A DNA stretch of 64,000 nt from Rhodophyticola porphyridii (GCF_003688285.1 NZ_RCNT01000001.1:744001-808000); one strand, 5' to 3'. Positions 53,806-62,396 are shown, counted from the first letter of the stretch. Program-made: numbers and translations. Notes: generated from the letters alone by a model not told the origin.

Positions 53806-53827
53806 CGAATTTCCCAAGGGAAATTCG
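53806..53827. repeat. Perfect palindrome just after groEL
   Basis: Ten-base arms (CGAATTTCCC and its complement) flank AA beginning 4 nt after the groEL stop. It is too short-looped for a classical stem with U-run. It may stabilise the mRNA 3' end or be a protein site. Confidence 0.6.
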
Positions 53828-53895
53828 ACCGCACCCAACAGGGGCTTTTCGAACCGGAAAGCTGCCGAATGGGGAAGACATCGCCGAAAATCGAA

Positions 53896-53923
53896 GGGGC
53901 GCCCGGTCGGGTGCCCCTTTTTT
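53896..53923 (+). terminator. Intrinsic terminator of groESL
   Basis: GGGGCGCCCG and CGGGTGCCCC arms around GT (one mismatch) are followed by TTTTTT at 53918-53923. A clear rho-independent terminator about 95 bp after the groEL stop. The U-run touches the stop codon of the convergent TfoX-like gene. Confidence 0.88.
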
Positions 53924-54243
53924 CATGACTTGCGGCGCTCCCCGACGAAATCCATCGCGTCACTCATCAGGCTTTCCCAGTGATCCCTGTCCGCAGCCGG
54001 GATTACGACCCATTCGCGCATCACGCGTTTGCCCACCTCTAGGGGGGTGGCCCGCATCTCGTCCACCAAGCCCGCCGCCATCGGTTCGGGCAGCTTCAGC
54101 ACCAGCCCGGCTTCCGACAGATAGGCGAAGCTTTTGCCATCAATGCGCAGGGCTTCGGACGCGAGCATCTTTCCCTTCGAAACGCGTGGCCTGGCTAGAA
54201 AGGCCGTCGCCAAGCGCTCGTAGAGCTCTTCGGGATCGGTCAT
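53923..54243 (-). CDS. TfoX N-terminal-domain-like small protein
   Basis: A 106-residue protein whose core KGKMLASEALRIDGKSFAYL, SEAGLVLKLP and REWVVIPAADRDHWESLM resembles the TfoX_N/MmcQ-like fold (a DNA-binding-like or nucleotide-related domain of unclear role). No signal or membrane segment. It is divergent from the dehydrogenase gene and converges with groEL. Assignment is by general resemblance only. Confidence 0.6.
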   Translation of the reverse strand: MTDPEELYERLATAFLARPRVSKGKMLASEALRIDGKSFAYLSEAGLVLKLPEPMAAGLVDEMRATPLEVGKRVMREWVVIPAADRDHWESLMSDAMDFVGERRKS

Positions 54244-54321
54244 TTTGTCTTCCTTCCGGGAAAGGCGGTTTCGTGAAAACCGGTTCCATGGCAGGAACGC
54301 TGGGAAATGGGAGATCATAAC

Positions 54322-55182
54322 ATGGACAAGATCGGTGTCATAGGATTGGGCCGGATGGGCAGCGCGATGGCCGAAGCCTTGTCTGGGGCAGGGCGAGCCG
54401 TCACCGGATGGACGCGGAGCGGCATCACGCCCGACCGCGCGGCCGGTTTGGGCATCGCCCTTGCCGAAGACCTGAACGCGCTGGCAGCATCGTCCGACAT
54501 TCTGGTGCTCAGCCTTTTTGACGATGCCGCCGTGGATGCGGTGATCGGGCAACTGCTGCTGGCCGATCTGAACGGCAAGCTGATCGTCGATACCAGCACG
54601 GTCAGCCCGATCGTTCTGCAGTCGCGCGCGGAGGAGATCGCGGCGGCCGGGGGGCGGGCTCTGGATGCGCCGATTTCGGGCGGGCCCGAGATGGTCCGCG
54701 CGCGAACGGCCGGCTTTTTCATGGGCGGGGCCGATGAGGATGCAGCCCGGTTCCGTCCCGTAGCCGAGGTGATCGCCGCGCGGGTGTTCCATGTCGGACC
54801 GCTTGGCGCAGGCATGGCGATGAAGACCATCAACAACGCGATGCTGCAGGGATACTTCGCCAGCCTTGCAGAAATGACGAAGCTGGCCAAACGGGCCGGG
54901 CTGACACTTGAAAGGACGATGGACATTCTGGCGGGCGGTCCCGCGGCCTGCGATATGTTCAAGGCCCGGCTCCCGAAGATCCTGGGTCAGGATTCGGAGG
55001 TCGGCTTCTCGATTGCAGGTGTTCGGAAGGACGCGGACGTGTTCCTGAGGGTTGCGCGCGACATGGGCGTGGCGACCCCCGTATTGGAGGTTGCGCGCGA
55101 TGTGGTGGATCGTGGCATCGACGCCGGGCTTGCCGATGCCGATGTGGCCGCCCTGATCACACGCGCGTATCAGGACGGCTAG
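54322..55182 (+). CDS. 3-hydroxyisobutyrate-dehydrogenase-family oxidoreductase
   Basis: A 286-residue NAD(P)-dependent beta-hydroxyacid dehydrogenase. KIGVIGLGRMGSAMAEALSG binds the cofactor, LDAPISGGPEMVRARTAGFF is the substrate motif, and the Lys of GAGMAMKTINNAMLQG is catalytic. Substrate unknown (3-hydroxyisobutyrate, tartronate semialdehyde or others). The phnM-like gene follows after 42 bp. Confidence 0.88.
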   Translation: MDKIGVIGLGRMGSAMAEALSGAGRAVTGWTRSGITPDRAAGLGIALAEDLNALAASSDILVLSLFDDAAVDAVIGQLLLADLNGKLIVDTSTVSPIVLQSRAEEIAAAGGRALDAPISGGPEMVRARTAGFFMGGADEDAARFRPVAEVIAARVFHVGPLGAGMAMKTINNAMLQGYFASLAEMTKLAKRAGLTLERTMDILAGGPAACDMFKARLPKILGQDSEVGFSIAGVRKDADVFLRVARDMGVATPVLEVARDVVDRGIDAGLADADVAALITRAYQDG

Positions 55183-55224
55183 GCGGGGTTTTCATTCGGC
55201 GTGAAATGGCGCACCACGCGGTTC

Positions 55225-56370
55225 ATGACGCTGACGCCTCTTCGCCTTGTGAATGCCACCGTGCTGCGGCCCGGTGGTCTCGACACCGATCCGATCAGTC
55301 TCTGCGGCGGACGGATCGCGACCGATGGCGGGCGCGAGGTGGATCTGTCAGGATATCTGATCCTGCCCGGTATCGTCGATATCCATGGCGATGCGTTCGA
55401 GCGGCATCTGGCTCCGCGCCGCGGGGCGGTCACCGATCCGCGCGCGGGCTTGCCTGCGTTGGAGGCGGAACTTTCCGCCAACGGGATCACCACCGCATGG
55501 CTGGCTCAGTTCTGGAGCTGGGAGGGCGGCATGCGCAGCCCCGACTTTGCCGCCAGCCTCTGCGCGGCGCTCGAACGCTATCAGGCCATTCTGGACATAC
55601 GGGTGCAGTTGCGGCTGGAACTCGGCTGTCATGATGCGTTCGAAGCGGCAAGCGACCTGATTGCGCGCTACGGGATCGGCTATGTGGTTCTGAACGATCA
55701 TCTGCCGCACGAGGCCTTGGCCGCCGGCAAGCGCCCGCCCCGGCTGGAAGGGCAGGCGCTCAAATCCCGCCGGTCTCCCGCCGATCATCTGGCGCTGATG
55801 CAGCGTCTGCATGCGGAGATGCCTGTGGCCCGCACCCGGCTCGCCGCTTTGGCCGCGGATCTGAAAGACCGCGATGTGATCCTTGGCAGCCATGATGATC
55901 ATGATGCGGAAACCCGCGCCTGGTATCGCGGCCTTGGTGTCGATATCTCCGAATTCCCGACCAGCGAGGCCGCCGCTGTGGCGGCACAGGCGGCGGGCGA
56001 CCCCGTGGTCATGGGTGCCCCGAACGCCCTGCGCGGCGGGAGCCACGCCCGAGGTGTCTCGGCGGCGGCGCTGATCGGGATGGGCGCGGTGAGCGCGCTG
56101 GCCTCGGATTATCATTACCCGGCGCTGGCCCAATCGGCCTTCCGGTTGGCGGAAACGGGCCTGCCTCTGGCGGAAGCCTGGGCACTGATCTCTATCAACC
56201 CGGCGCGGATGATGGGGTTGAACGACCGCGGCGATCTGGCCGCCGGTCAGCGGGCCGATCTTGTGATCGTCGAAACCGCGACCATGCGCATTGCGGGCAC
56301 CATCGCGAACGGGCAGATCGCCCACCTGGCCGGTCCGTTGGCCCACCGACTGATCGGCGGTGATGCATGA
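55225..56370 (+). CDS. phnM: PhnM-like alpha-D-ribose 1-methylphosphonate 5-triphosphate diphosphatase
   Basis: A 381-residue amidohydrolase-fold protein. ILPGIVDIHGDAFERHLAPR, ILGSHDDHDAETRAW, VMGAPNALRGGSHARG and ASDYHYPALAQSA follow the PhnM pattern. In C-P lyase metabolism PhnM removes pyrophosphate from the ribosyl-triphosphate intermediate. Here no phnG-L genes are adjacent. It overlaps the following EamA transporter by 4 bp, so the two are coupled. An ATG eight codons upstream is possible. Confidence 0.88.
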   Translation: MTLTPLRLVNATVLRPGGLDTDPISLCGGRIATDGGREVDLSGYLILPGIVDIHGDAFERHLAPRRGAVTDPRAGLPALEAELSANGITTAWLAQFWSWEGGMRSPDFAASLCAALERYQAILDIRVQLRLELGCHDAFEAASDLIARYGIGYVVLNDHLPHEALAAGKRPPRLEGQALKSRRSPADHLALMQRLHAEMPVARTRLAALAADLKDRDVILGSHDDHDAETRAWYRGLGVDISEFPTSEAAAVAAQAAGDPVVMGAPNALRGGSHARGVSAAALIGMGAVSALASDYHYPALAQSAFRLAETGLPLAEAWALISINPARMMGLNDRGDLAAGQRADLVIVETATMRIAGTIANGQIAHLAGPLAHRLIGGDA

Positions 56371-57242
56371 GCCCGGTTCTGCGTCTGGGCGTTCTGACGA
56401 CGCTCGTCATGATCGCTTTCGCGGCCAATTCGATCTTGAATCGTCTGGCGGTCGGAGGCGCGTACATCGGTGCGCTGGAATTTTCCCTGATCCGCGTTGT
56501 GGCGGGGGCGGCCATGTTGTGCGCGCTGGTTCTGTTCCGGGGCGGGCGCCTGCCGCTGCTGGCGCGCGGCCGGATCGCCGGCGCGCTCTGGCTCAGTCTC
56601 TATCTCCTCGGCTTTTCGGTTGCCTACACCAGTCTGGATGCGGGTCTTGGCGCGCTGATCCTGTTCGGTGTCGTCCAGATCACGATGTTTGCGGGCGGCG
56701 TGATCGGCGGAGACAAGCCGCCGCTGCGGCGTTGGATCGGCGCTGGTCTGGCGCTTGTCGGGCTGACATGGCTGATCTGGCCGGCAGGCACAGTCATGGT
56801 GCCCGGTATCGCCGCTGCGGCGATGGCCGCGGCCGGGCTGGGCTGGGGCCTCTATTCCCTGGCCGGACGCAAGGCGCGGGAGCCGCTACCCGACACGGCC
56901 GCGAACTTCCTTCTGGCGGTGCCGATCTGCTGGCTGCCGGTGCTGCTGTGGCCCGCCGAGCCTGATGCCGTGAGCACGACGGCGACCGGTACTTCGCTGG
57001 CGATTGTGGCGGGCGCGATCACATCGGGGCTTGGCTACGCGCTCTGGTACGGCGTTCTGCCACGGCTTGGCGCGTCGGTCGGCGGGCTGGTGCAACTGAC
57101 CGTGCCGGTGATCGCCATCGTCGGGGGCATGCTGCTTCTGGGTGAAGAGATCACCTTGCGGCTCGTGGCGGCAAGCGCACTGGTTCTGGGCGGGATCGCC
57201 TATGGGCTGTTTCAGCGCAGGATCGGCTCCAGCGGATCGTAG
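56367..57242 (+). CDS. EamA/DMT-family transporter coupled to phnM
   Basis: A 291-residue protein with ten membrane segments in two EamA repeats (FAANSILNRLAVGGAYIGAL and GLGYALWYGVLPRLGASVGG). ATGA overlap with phnM. Its 3' end overlaps the convergent Nudix gene by about 31 bp. Substrate unknown; the coupling suggests a compound related to the phnM reaction or its product. Confidence 0.87.
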   Translation: MSPVLRLGVLTTLVMIAFAANSILNRLAVGGAYIGALEFSLIRVVAGAAMLCALVLFRGGRLPLLARGRIAGALWLSLYLLGFSVAYTSLDAGLGALILFGVVQITMFAGGVIGGDKPPLRRWIGAGLALVGLTWLIWPAGTVMVPGIAAAAMAAAGLGWGLYSLAGRKAREPLPDTAANFLLAVPICWLPVLLWPAEPDAVSTTATGTSLAIVAGAITSGLGYALWYGVLPRLGASVGGLVQLTVPVIAIVGGMLLLGEEITLRLVAASALVLGGIAYGLFQRRIGSSGS

Positions 57243-57655
57243 AGCAGACTTTCCCCCCAGACGGCATCGGCGAGGCTGTCGGGTTTCACGCGCAGACCCG
57301 CAAGCTCGTCCCGGGTGACCAGACGGCGCTTGTTCACAACGCCTTCGGGGTCGATCCAGCCATCGGAGAGCTGGCCTGCTTCATAGATGACGTGAAAATA
57401 GATATCGACCTGATGAAAATCGCCCGCGGGATCGTGGAATTCATTGACCAGACAGGGCGCGCCGACGCCAACCGTCAGCCCGGTTTCCTCATGAAACTCG
57501 CGGACCAGATTTGCCGGAAGCGACGTGCCGGGCTCCACCCCGCCACCCGGCGCGCACCACAGATCCGACCCGTCACGCCACGCATTCACCAGCAAAAGCC
57601 GGTTATCCAGAAGAAGAAGGCCGCGAACGGCAAGGCGGGGGCGGCGCGTTGACAT
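57212..57655 (-). CDS. Nudix hydrolase
   Basis: A 147-residue protein with a Nudix box, GGGVEPGTSLPANLVREFHE followed by ETGL, close to the G-x5-E-x7-REUXEEXGU pattern. It would hydrolyse a nucleoside-diphosphate-linked compound. The start MSTRRPRLAVRG was set at 57655; a longer upstream frame lacks homology. It shares its 5' region divergently with the lipase-like gene. Confidence 0.87.
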   Translation of the reverse strand: MSTRRPRLAVRGLLLLDNRLLLVNAWRDGSDLWCAPGGGVEPGTSLPANLVREFHEETGLTVGVGAPCLVNEFHDPAGDFHQVDIYFHVIYEAGQLSDGWIDPEGVVNKRRLVTRDELAGLRVKPDSLADAVWGESLLYDPLEPILR

Positions 57656-57745
57656 CGCGGCGATCGTGCCCCGTGACGCAACGGCGATGCAAGAGGCGCA
57701 ATTTCCATACTCGCAGTGGCGTCCGTTCATGCCTAGATTGTGCGC

Positions 57746-58474
57746 ATGCGTGTTTTGGTTGCCCTTCTTGTTCTGTTCTTTCTGTCCGCGGTCCCGGCGC
57801 GGGCGGAATGCGTGGTGCTGCTGCATGGGCTGGCGCGCGGGGCCGCGTCCCTTGCGGTGATGGAGGAGGCGCTGGAAGCCGCGGGATATCAGGTGGTCAA
57901 CCAGAGCTACCCGTCGACCCGCGCCTCGATCTCGGAACTCGCACCTGTCACGATCCTGCCGGCCATGGCGCGGTGCGGGGCCGAAAAGGTGCATTTCGTG
58001 ACCCATTCCATGGGCGGCATTCTGGTGCGCTACTGGCTGTCGCGGCACCGGCCCGTCCGGTTGGGGCGGGTGGTGATGCTGGCGCCGCCCAATAGCGGAT
58101 CGGAACTGGTGGACGTGTTGGGCGCGCTGGAGCCTTTCGAATGGCTGAACGGCCCGTCCGGGATGCAACTGGGAACCGGCGAGGACGCCCTGCCAAACCG
58201 GTTGCCATCGGTGGATTTCGAGCTTGGGGTGATCGCGGGCGACCGGACCCTCAATCCGGTTTACTCCGCCCTGATCGAAGGGGCGGATGACGGAAAGGTC
58301 GCCGTGGCCAGTACCCGCGTGGCCGGCATGAATGACCATATCGTACTGCCGGTGACCCATACATTCATGATGAACAACCCCCTTGTGATTGCCGAGGTGA
58401 TCACATTTCTCGAAACCGGCGCCTTCGATCACGACATGGACATCTTCGACGCGATCGAAGGGTTCGTGGAGTAG
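57746..58474 (+). CDS. Secreted alpha/beta hydrolase, lipase-like
   Basis: A 242-residue protein with a signal peptide ([18 protein letters not shown]) and the lipase pattern [20 protein letters not shown] with the nucleophile in [17 protein letters not shown]. Asp and His later ([15 protein letters not shown]) complete the triad. An ATG at 57746 was preferred to a GTG at 57740. Ester substrate unknown; it resembles LipA/EstA-type periplasmic esterases. Confidence 0.82.
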   Translation: MRVLVALLVLFFLSAVPARAECVVLLHGLARGAASLAVMEEALEAAGYQVVNQSYPSTRASISELAPVTILPAMARCGAEKVHFVTHSMGGILVRYWLSRHRPVRLGRVVMLAPPNSGSELVDVLGALEPFEWLNGPSGMQLGTGEDALPNRLPSVDFELGVIAGDRTLNPVYSALIEGADDGKVAVASTRVAGMNDHIVLPVTHTFMMNNPLVIAEVITFLETGAFDHDMDIFDAIEGFVE

Positions 58475-58498
58475 CCGCGGAGAGGGGTGTCGGCGGGC

Positions 58499-59569
58499 TC
58501 AGGCCGGGCCTGTCACGCGGTTGACATGGCCCATTTTGCGGCCCGGGCGGGTTTCGGCCTTGCCGTAGAGATGGATCTGGGTGCCGGGCTGCGCCGCAAG
58601 TCGGAGGCCCTCGTCGATCTGGTCGCCGATGAGGTTTTCCATCACGACGTTGGCGTGTCGCGCACCGTCGCCAAGTGGCCAGCCGGTGATGGCGCGGATA
58701 TGCTGCTCGAACTGATCGACGGCGCATCCGGCCTGGGTCCAATGGCCGGAATTGTGCACGCGCGGGGCGATCTCGTTCACCACGAGACCCTGGGGCGTCA
58801 CAAAAAGCTCCACTCCCAGAACACCGGTATATTCAAGCGCATTCAGGATGCGCGAGGCGATCAGAATCGCATCGGTCTTGAGGCTGGACGGAATCGCCGC
58901 CGGAACCGTCGTGGTGGCGAGGATGCCGTCCTGATGCACATTCTCGCCCGGATCATAGGCGGCGATGCTGCCATCGAGCCCGCGCGCGGCGATGACAGAA
59001 ATTTCGCGGCTGAAGGCGACGAAGCCTTCGACAATCGCGGGCGCGCCGTTGAGGATGGCCACCGCCTCTTCGGCCTGATCGGGAGTAGCGATGCGTGCCT
59101 GACCCTTGCCGTCATAGCCGAAGCGCCGGGTCTTCAGAATGGCGGGCGTGCCGGTGACGGCAAGTGCGTCGGGCAGATCGGCGGCGGTCCCGACGGGCGC
59201 GAAAGGCGCAGTGCGGAGACCCAGATCGGTCAGAAATGTCTTTTCCGCCAGCCGGTCCTGGCTGACCTCCAGCGCGCGCCGGTCGGGGTACAATGCTGCA
59301 TCGCGGGCAAGGTGATCGAGCGCGGAGGCAGGAATATTCTCGAATTCGAAGGTGACGACATCGCAGGAGGCCGCAAAAGCGCGGAGCGCGTCGGTATTGT
59401 CATAGGCCGCCATGGTCCGGGCGGCGGCCACATCCGCGGCGGGGGCCGCGCCAGGTTCATAGATATGGGCCTTGTATCCCAGACGTGCTGCGGCCATGGC
59501 CAGCATCCGGCCCAGTTGGCCGCCACCCAGAATGCCGACGGTGCTGCCCTGCGGGAGCGGTTCAGTCAT
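58499..59569 (-). CDS. purK: N5-carboxyaminoimidazole ribonucleotide synthase
   Basis: A 356-residue ATP-grasp enzyme of purine synthesis. [20 protein letters not shown] opens the biotin-carboxylase-like N-domain; [19 protein letters not shown] binds [23 protein letters not shown] closes the grasp. It makes N5-CAIR for PurE. Its start overlaps the purE stop by 8 bp. Confidence 0.95.
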   Translation of the reverse strand: MTEPLPQGSTVGILGGGQLGRMLAMAAARLGYKAHIYEPGAAPAADVAAARTMAAYDNTDALRAFAASCDVVTFEFENIPASALDHLARDAALYPDRRALEVSQDRLAEKTFLTDLGLRTAPFAPVGTAADLPDALAVTGTPAILKTRRFGYDGKGQARIATPDQAEEAVAILNGAPAIVEGFVAFSREISVIAARGLDGSIAAYDPGENVHQDGILATTTVPAAIPSSLKTDAILIASRILNALEYTGVLGVELFVTPQGLVVNEIAPRVHNSGHWTQAGCAVDQFEQHIRAITGWPLGDGARHANVVMENLIGDQIDEGLRLAAQPGTQIHLYGKAETRPGRKMGHVNRVTGPA

Positions 59570-60050
59570 CTTGCGGTGTCTCGGGAATGGAGGCCGAAAG
59601 AGATGCGCGCCAGTCGTCGAGACGCGCGGCAAGTCTCGGGTCCGACAGCGCGAGGATTTCGGCGGCCAACAGCCCGGCATTGGCTGCGCCACCGGCACCG
59701 ATCGCCATGGTGGCAACGGGATAGCCGCGCGGCATCTGCAGGATCGAATAAAGACTGTCGACGCCCGAGAGCGCCTTGGTCTGCACCGGCACGCCGATCA
59801 CCGGGAGCCGGGTCTTGGATGCCATCATGCCCGGCAGATGGGCCGCGCCGCCCGCACCCGCAATGATCACCTTCAGTCCCCTGTCCACGGCGGTCGCCCC
59901 ATACTCCCAAAGCCGCTCGGGCGTGCGATGGGCGGAGACGATGCGGACCTCATGGGCCACGCCGAGCGTGTCGAGAATATCGGCGGCCTCTCGCATGGTG
60001 GGCCAGTCCGACTGGCTGCCCATGATGATGCCAATTTGGATGTCATCCAT
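59562..60050 (-). CDS. purE: 5-(carboxyamino)imidazole ribonucleotide mutase
   Basis: A 162-residue class-I Pur[21 protein letters not shown] and [14 protein letters not shown] are the substrate site; [20 protein letters not shown] the second conserved block. It converts N5-CAIR to CAIR. Cotranscribed with purK. Confidence 0.96.
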   Translation of the reverse strand: MDDIQIGIIMGSQSDWPTMREAADILDTLGVAHEVRIVSAHRTPERLWEYGATAVDRGLKVIIAGAGGAAHLPGMMASKTRLPVIGVPVQTKALSGVDSLYSILQMPRGYPVATMAIGAGGAANAGLLAAEILALSDPRLAARLDDWRASLSASIPETPQDD

Positions 60051-60208
60051 GATCGTAAAGGCCCCTTCGGCGGATCTGAGAGCGCGATGCCGCCCGTGGT
60101 GCAGGCCCGGTGCATCGGTTTCCTCGTCTGAGTTCGGTGCGATGCTCTATCTTTTTGATTTTACGTGCAAGATGGTCTGCCCTCGGTTTCACCTTTTTGG
60201 CCCGCGCC

Positions 60209-60427
60209 TCAGGCAATGATGTCGGGGGTGAGTTCATCCTCGATCCGGGCGATCCGGTCTTTGAGCGCCAGCTTCTGCTTTTTCAGCCGCTTCAGCGTCA
60301 GCTGGTCGGGCATGGCGCGTTCCGACAGGGCCGCAATCGCGTCATCCAGATCGCGGTGTTGACGGCGCAGCACTTCAAGCTTCACGCGCAACACCTCTTC
60401 ATGGGTCATCTCGGTGGGGGCGTTCAT
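60209..60427 (-). CDS. YdcH-family DUF465 protein
   Basis: A 72-residue helical protein: LRVKLEVLRRQHRDLDDAIA and LTLKRLKKQKLALKDRIARI form two heptad helices, the DUF465 signature. Such small proteins are common next to heat-shock or purine genes; function unknown. The start MNAPTEMTHEE was chosen over an upstream ATG. It is divergent from the small heat-shock gene. Confidence 0.85.
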   Translation of the reverse strand: MNAPTEMTHEEVLRVKLEVLRRQHRDLDDAIAALSERAMPDQLTLKRLKKQKLALKDRIARIEDELTPDIIA

Positions 60428-60504
60428 GAACCGGCCTTGATGGGATTCGTCTCGGTAGCGCTTCAAGATAGCGACAAATCTGCGTGACGCAAAGCGTTGC
60501 CGCC

Positions 60505-60533
60505 CTTGCAGCGGTGGCCAGAGCGCCCCATAT
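60505..60533 (+). promoter_or_regulatory. Sigma-32 (RpoH)-type promoter of the small heat-shock gene
   Basis: CTTGCAG, a 14-bp spacer and CCCCATAT match the heat-shock promoter pattern CTTGAAA-N11-14-CCCCATNT well. It lies 70 bp before the hsp20 ATG, leaving a leader of about 60-65 nt that can fold (see the next feature). Confidence 0.75.
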
Positions 60534-60545
60534 TCTTCAATGACA

Positions 60546-60606
60546 GGGCTGCCGAATGCGGGGCCCGGATACGCAGATCGCTTGAGCTTTGAGGATGTGC
60601 CCGATG
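60546..60606 (+). promoter_or_regulatory. Candidate ROSE-like RNA thermometer in the hsp20 leader
   Basis: The Shine-Dalgarno GAGGAT (60591-60596) can pair with AUC-G-CUU (60577-60583): A77-U96, U78-A95, C79-G94, G80 unpaired, C81-G93, U82-A92, U83-G91, loop of seven, and GCA (60573-60575) pairs with UGC (60598-60600) across a G/G mismatch. The left strand contains UCGCU, fitting the ROSE motif U(U/C)GCU with its bulged G opposite the SD. A second upstream stem GGGCU/GGCCC (60546-60566) can form. Folding is hand-derived. Confidence 0.55.
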
Positions 60607-61032
60607 ACGAAACTGACCCTTGGATCGCACCCTTTCCTTCTGGGTTTCGATCAGCTGGAACGCTTGGTGGAACGTACCGCGAAATCCGGCAATGACGGAT
60701 ATCCGCCTTACAATATCGAACAGAAGGGCGAAAATGCCTATCGGATCACCCTCGCCGTAGCCGGGTTTGCGGAAGAGGATCTGTCCATCACGGTCGAGGA
60801 CCGTCAGCTGATGGTGCGCGGGCGCCAGGCCGAGGAAGACCACGAGAGGATGTTCCTGCATCGCGGCATCGCGGCGCGTCAGTTCCAGCGGTCTTTCGTT
60901 CTGGCAGAGGGAGTCGAGGTTGCCGGGGCGGCGATGGAACATGGTCTGCTGCACGTGGATCTGGCCCGCGTGGTGCCTGACAAGGTGGTGCAGAATATCG
61001 AGATCAAAACCGGAGGTAAGAGCAATGTTTGA
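60604..61032 (+). CDS. ibpA: Small heat-shock protein (Hsp20/IbpA family)
   Basis: A 142-residue alpha-crystallin chaperone. The alpha-crystallin domain runs from NAYRITLAVAGFAEEDLSIT through LMVRGRQAEEDHERMFLHRG to IAARQFQRSFVLAEGVE, with the IxI-type C-terminal NIEIKTGGK. It holds unfolding proteins at high temperature. The DUF1150 gene overlaps its end by 8 bp, so they are coupled. Heat control is suggested by the promoter and leader. Confidence 0.93.
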   Translation: MTKLTLGSHPFLLGFDQLERLVERTAKSGNDGYPPYNIEQKGENAYRITLAVAGFAEEDLSITVEDRQLMVRGRQAEEDHERMFLHRGIAARQFQRSFVLAEGVEVAGAAMEHGLLHVDLARVVPDKVVQNIEIKTGGKSNV

Positions 61033-61252
61033 ACAGAATGATGCCGCCCGGACCGTGGGTCAGCCTATCGTCTACATCCGGCAGGTCGCCGTGGCCGACC
61101 TGCCGAGGGAGCTGCGCAAACAGGCAGCGGGGCTGGACAAGCTCTATGCGATCGGCAGCGAGACCGGAGAGCAGCTTGCCCTTGTGAGAGACCGCAAGAT
61201 GGCCTTCATCGTCGCGCGCCAGAACGACATGACGCCGGTCAGCGTGCACTGA
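61025..61252 (+). CDS. DUF1150 family protein
   Basis: A 75-residue protein: VYIRQVAVADLPRELRKQAA followed by DKLYAIGSETGEQLALVRDR. DUF1150 is restricted to alphaproteobacteria and is often linked to ibpA, as here (8-bp overlap). Function unknown; presumably part of the heat-shock response. Confidence 0.88.
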   Translation: MFEQNDAARTVGQPIVYIRQVAVADLPRELRKQAAGLDKLYAIGSETGEQLALVRDRKMAFIVARQNDMTPVSVH

Positions 61253-61288
61253 CATCGGCGGCACCAATGTGTGTGGGAAGGGACGCTC

Positions 61289-61470
61289 TTAACAACTGTA
61301 TCTGTTAGGCGGCCGGGGCGCCCATTTCTGACGGCTTTTGCATAGTGTGTTTGCGATGGTGACGAGCTTTCTGACAATGGCGGTCATGATCACTTTGTGC
61401 GGCTTACCAGCCTTGCGGAGGCGATCTGCGAAGGACTTCAGGCTTGGGTTGTGATGTGCCGCCTGACAGA
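61289..61470 (-). pseudogene. IS110-family transposase, C-terminal remnant
   Basis: Reading the minus strand from about 61470 to the TAA at 61289-61291 gives AAHHNPSLKSFADRLRKAGK, then PHKVIMTAIVRKLVTIANTL and CKSRQKWAP, the typical end of an IS110/IS116/IS902 transposase. The DEDD catalytic N-terminal part is missing. The fragment lies almost exactly between two 22-bp inverted repeats. Confidence 0.8.
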
Positions 61471-61480
61471 TACAGTTGTT
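61291..61480. mobile_element. MITE-like 190-bp element with 22-bp terminal inverted repeats
   Basis: The 22-bp ends AACAACTGTATCTGTTAGGC... (61291-61312) and their complement (61459-61480) match at 21 of 22 positions. The interior is the IS110 transposase tail. IS110 elements normally lack such terminal repeats, so this is either an odd internal deletion derivative or an inverted duplication of one end. No target duplication was seen. Confidence 0.6.
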
Positions 61481-61508
61481 GGGGTTCTATCCAGGCATTG
61501 CCAGACAT

Positions 61509-62204
61509 TCACCCCGGTACTTTCCGCAATCTAGCAAAGAGAGACTGTAAAGCGTTCAGCAGAAAACCTGCTGCCGCCGACCCGAAGACGGCAGCGAAAA
61601 CGCTCTCGAAGGCTCGCCGAAAACGGCAGTACCCTCGGCAACAGGCGGATGCGAGAACATCACCGCCAACCCGACGAAGATGAGAATGCTCTGGAGTACC
61701 ACCGCCCCGGTAGTCAGGAGTACAGTCCCGGTCGTCGCACCGACCTGTAGACCGAATGCGTAGAGCGCTCCGAAGAACAGGATCGCTTTTGGGTTTGTCA
61801 GGTGGATCAGGAGGCCACGCATGTAGCTCCCTGTGGTTCTTGGGTTTGGTTGAGTGCCATTGACTGCGCGGGTGCGAAAGGCCGCCCTAGCGGGTTTGAA
61901 CGCCAGCCAACCCAGATAGGCAGCGGCCGCAAACCTCAATCCGACTATTGCCCATTCACTGGCTAGAATGATGGCGCTCATCCCGCCCGCTGCGACCGCA
62001 GACCAGATGCAGGATCCCGTCGCGACGCCGAGAACCAGTGCAACGCCTGCCTGCCGGCCGGCCATGCAGCATTGCCTCGCGGGAGATGGCCAGAGTGACC
62101 GGACCAGGGCTCGCCTGTGCAACGAGGGCAGCGGCAAGGACGGGAGCGAGCAGGAGAAGGATCTCGGTTAACCTTCTCAGAAACCACCTTGTTGTCGACG
62201 TCAC
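61509..62204 (-). pseudogene. LysE/RhtB-family exporter broken by frameshifts
   Basis: On the minus strand the N-terminus (LLAPVLAAALVAQASPGPVT, then LAISREAMLHGR), middle (ALVLGVATGSCIWSAVAAGG, LRFAAAAYLGWLAFKPARAA, LLIHLTNPKAILFFGALYAF) and C-terminus (FRRAFESVFAAVFGSAAAGF) of one LysE/RhtB amino-acid exporter appear in different frames. The first break, near 62046-62064, is a 4-bp repeat unit too many (GGCCGGCCGG/GGCAGGCAGG); the second is near 61640. Without these the protein would be about 210 residues with six helices. Probably non-functional. Confidence 0.8.
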
Positions 62205-62385
62205 TCCGCAAGATGCAGTGACTGCATTGTTGGGGGCAAACGAATATGAGGTCGAGATACAAGGGCAGACTTGCGACGCCTATTATCTAGGGTGGTGCAG
62301 TGGCTTCAGGCTCGACCCGGACTCGCTCTACGTGTGTTATGCAGAAAATGGTAATATATCTTCAGCCGGGCACATCCAGCATTGA
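62185..62385 (+). other. Possible C-terminal fragment of an unknown protein
   Basis: One frame reads LGANEYEVEIQGQTCDAYYL, then GWCSGFRLDPDSLYVCYAEN and GNISSAGHIQH before a stop at 62385. The composition looks protein-like with paired cysteines, but no start is clear; upstream the frame runs over the LysE remnant on the other strand. It may be a truncated orphan gene, or chance. Confidence 0.3.
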
Positions 62386-62396
62386 GCTATGCGCCT

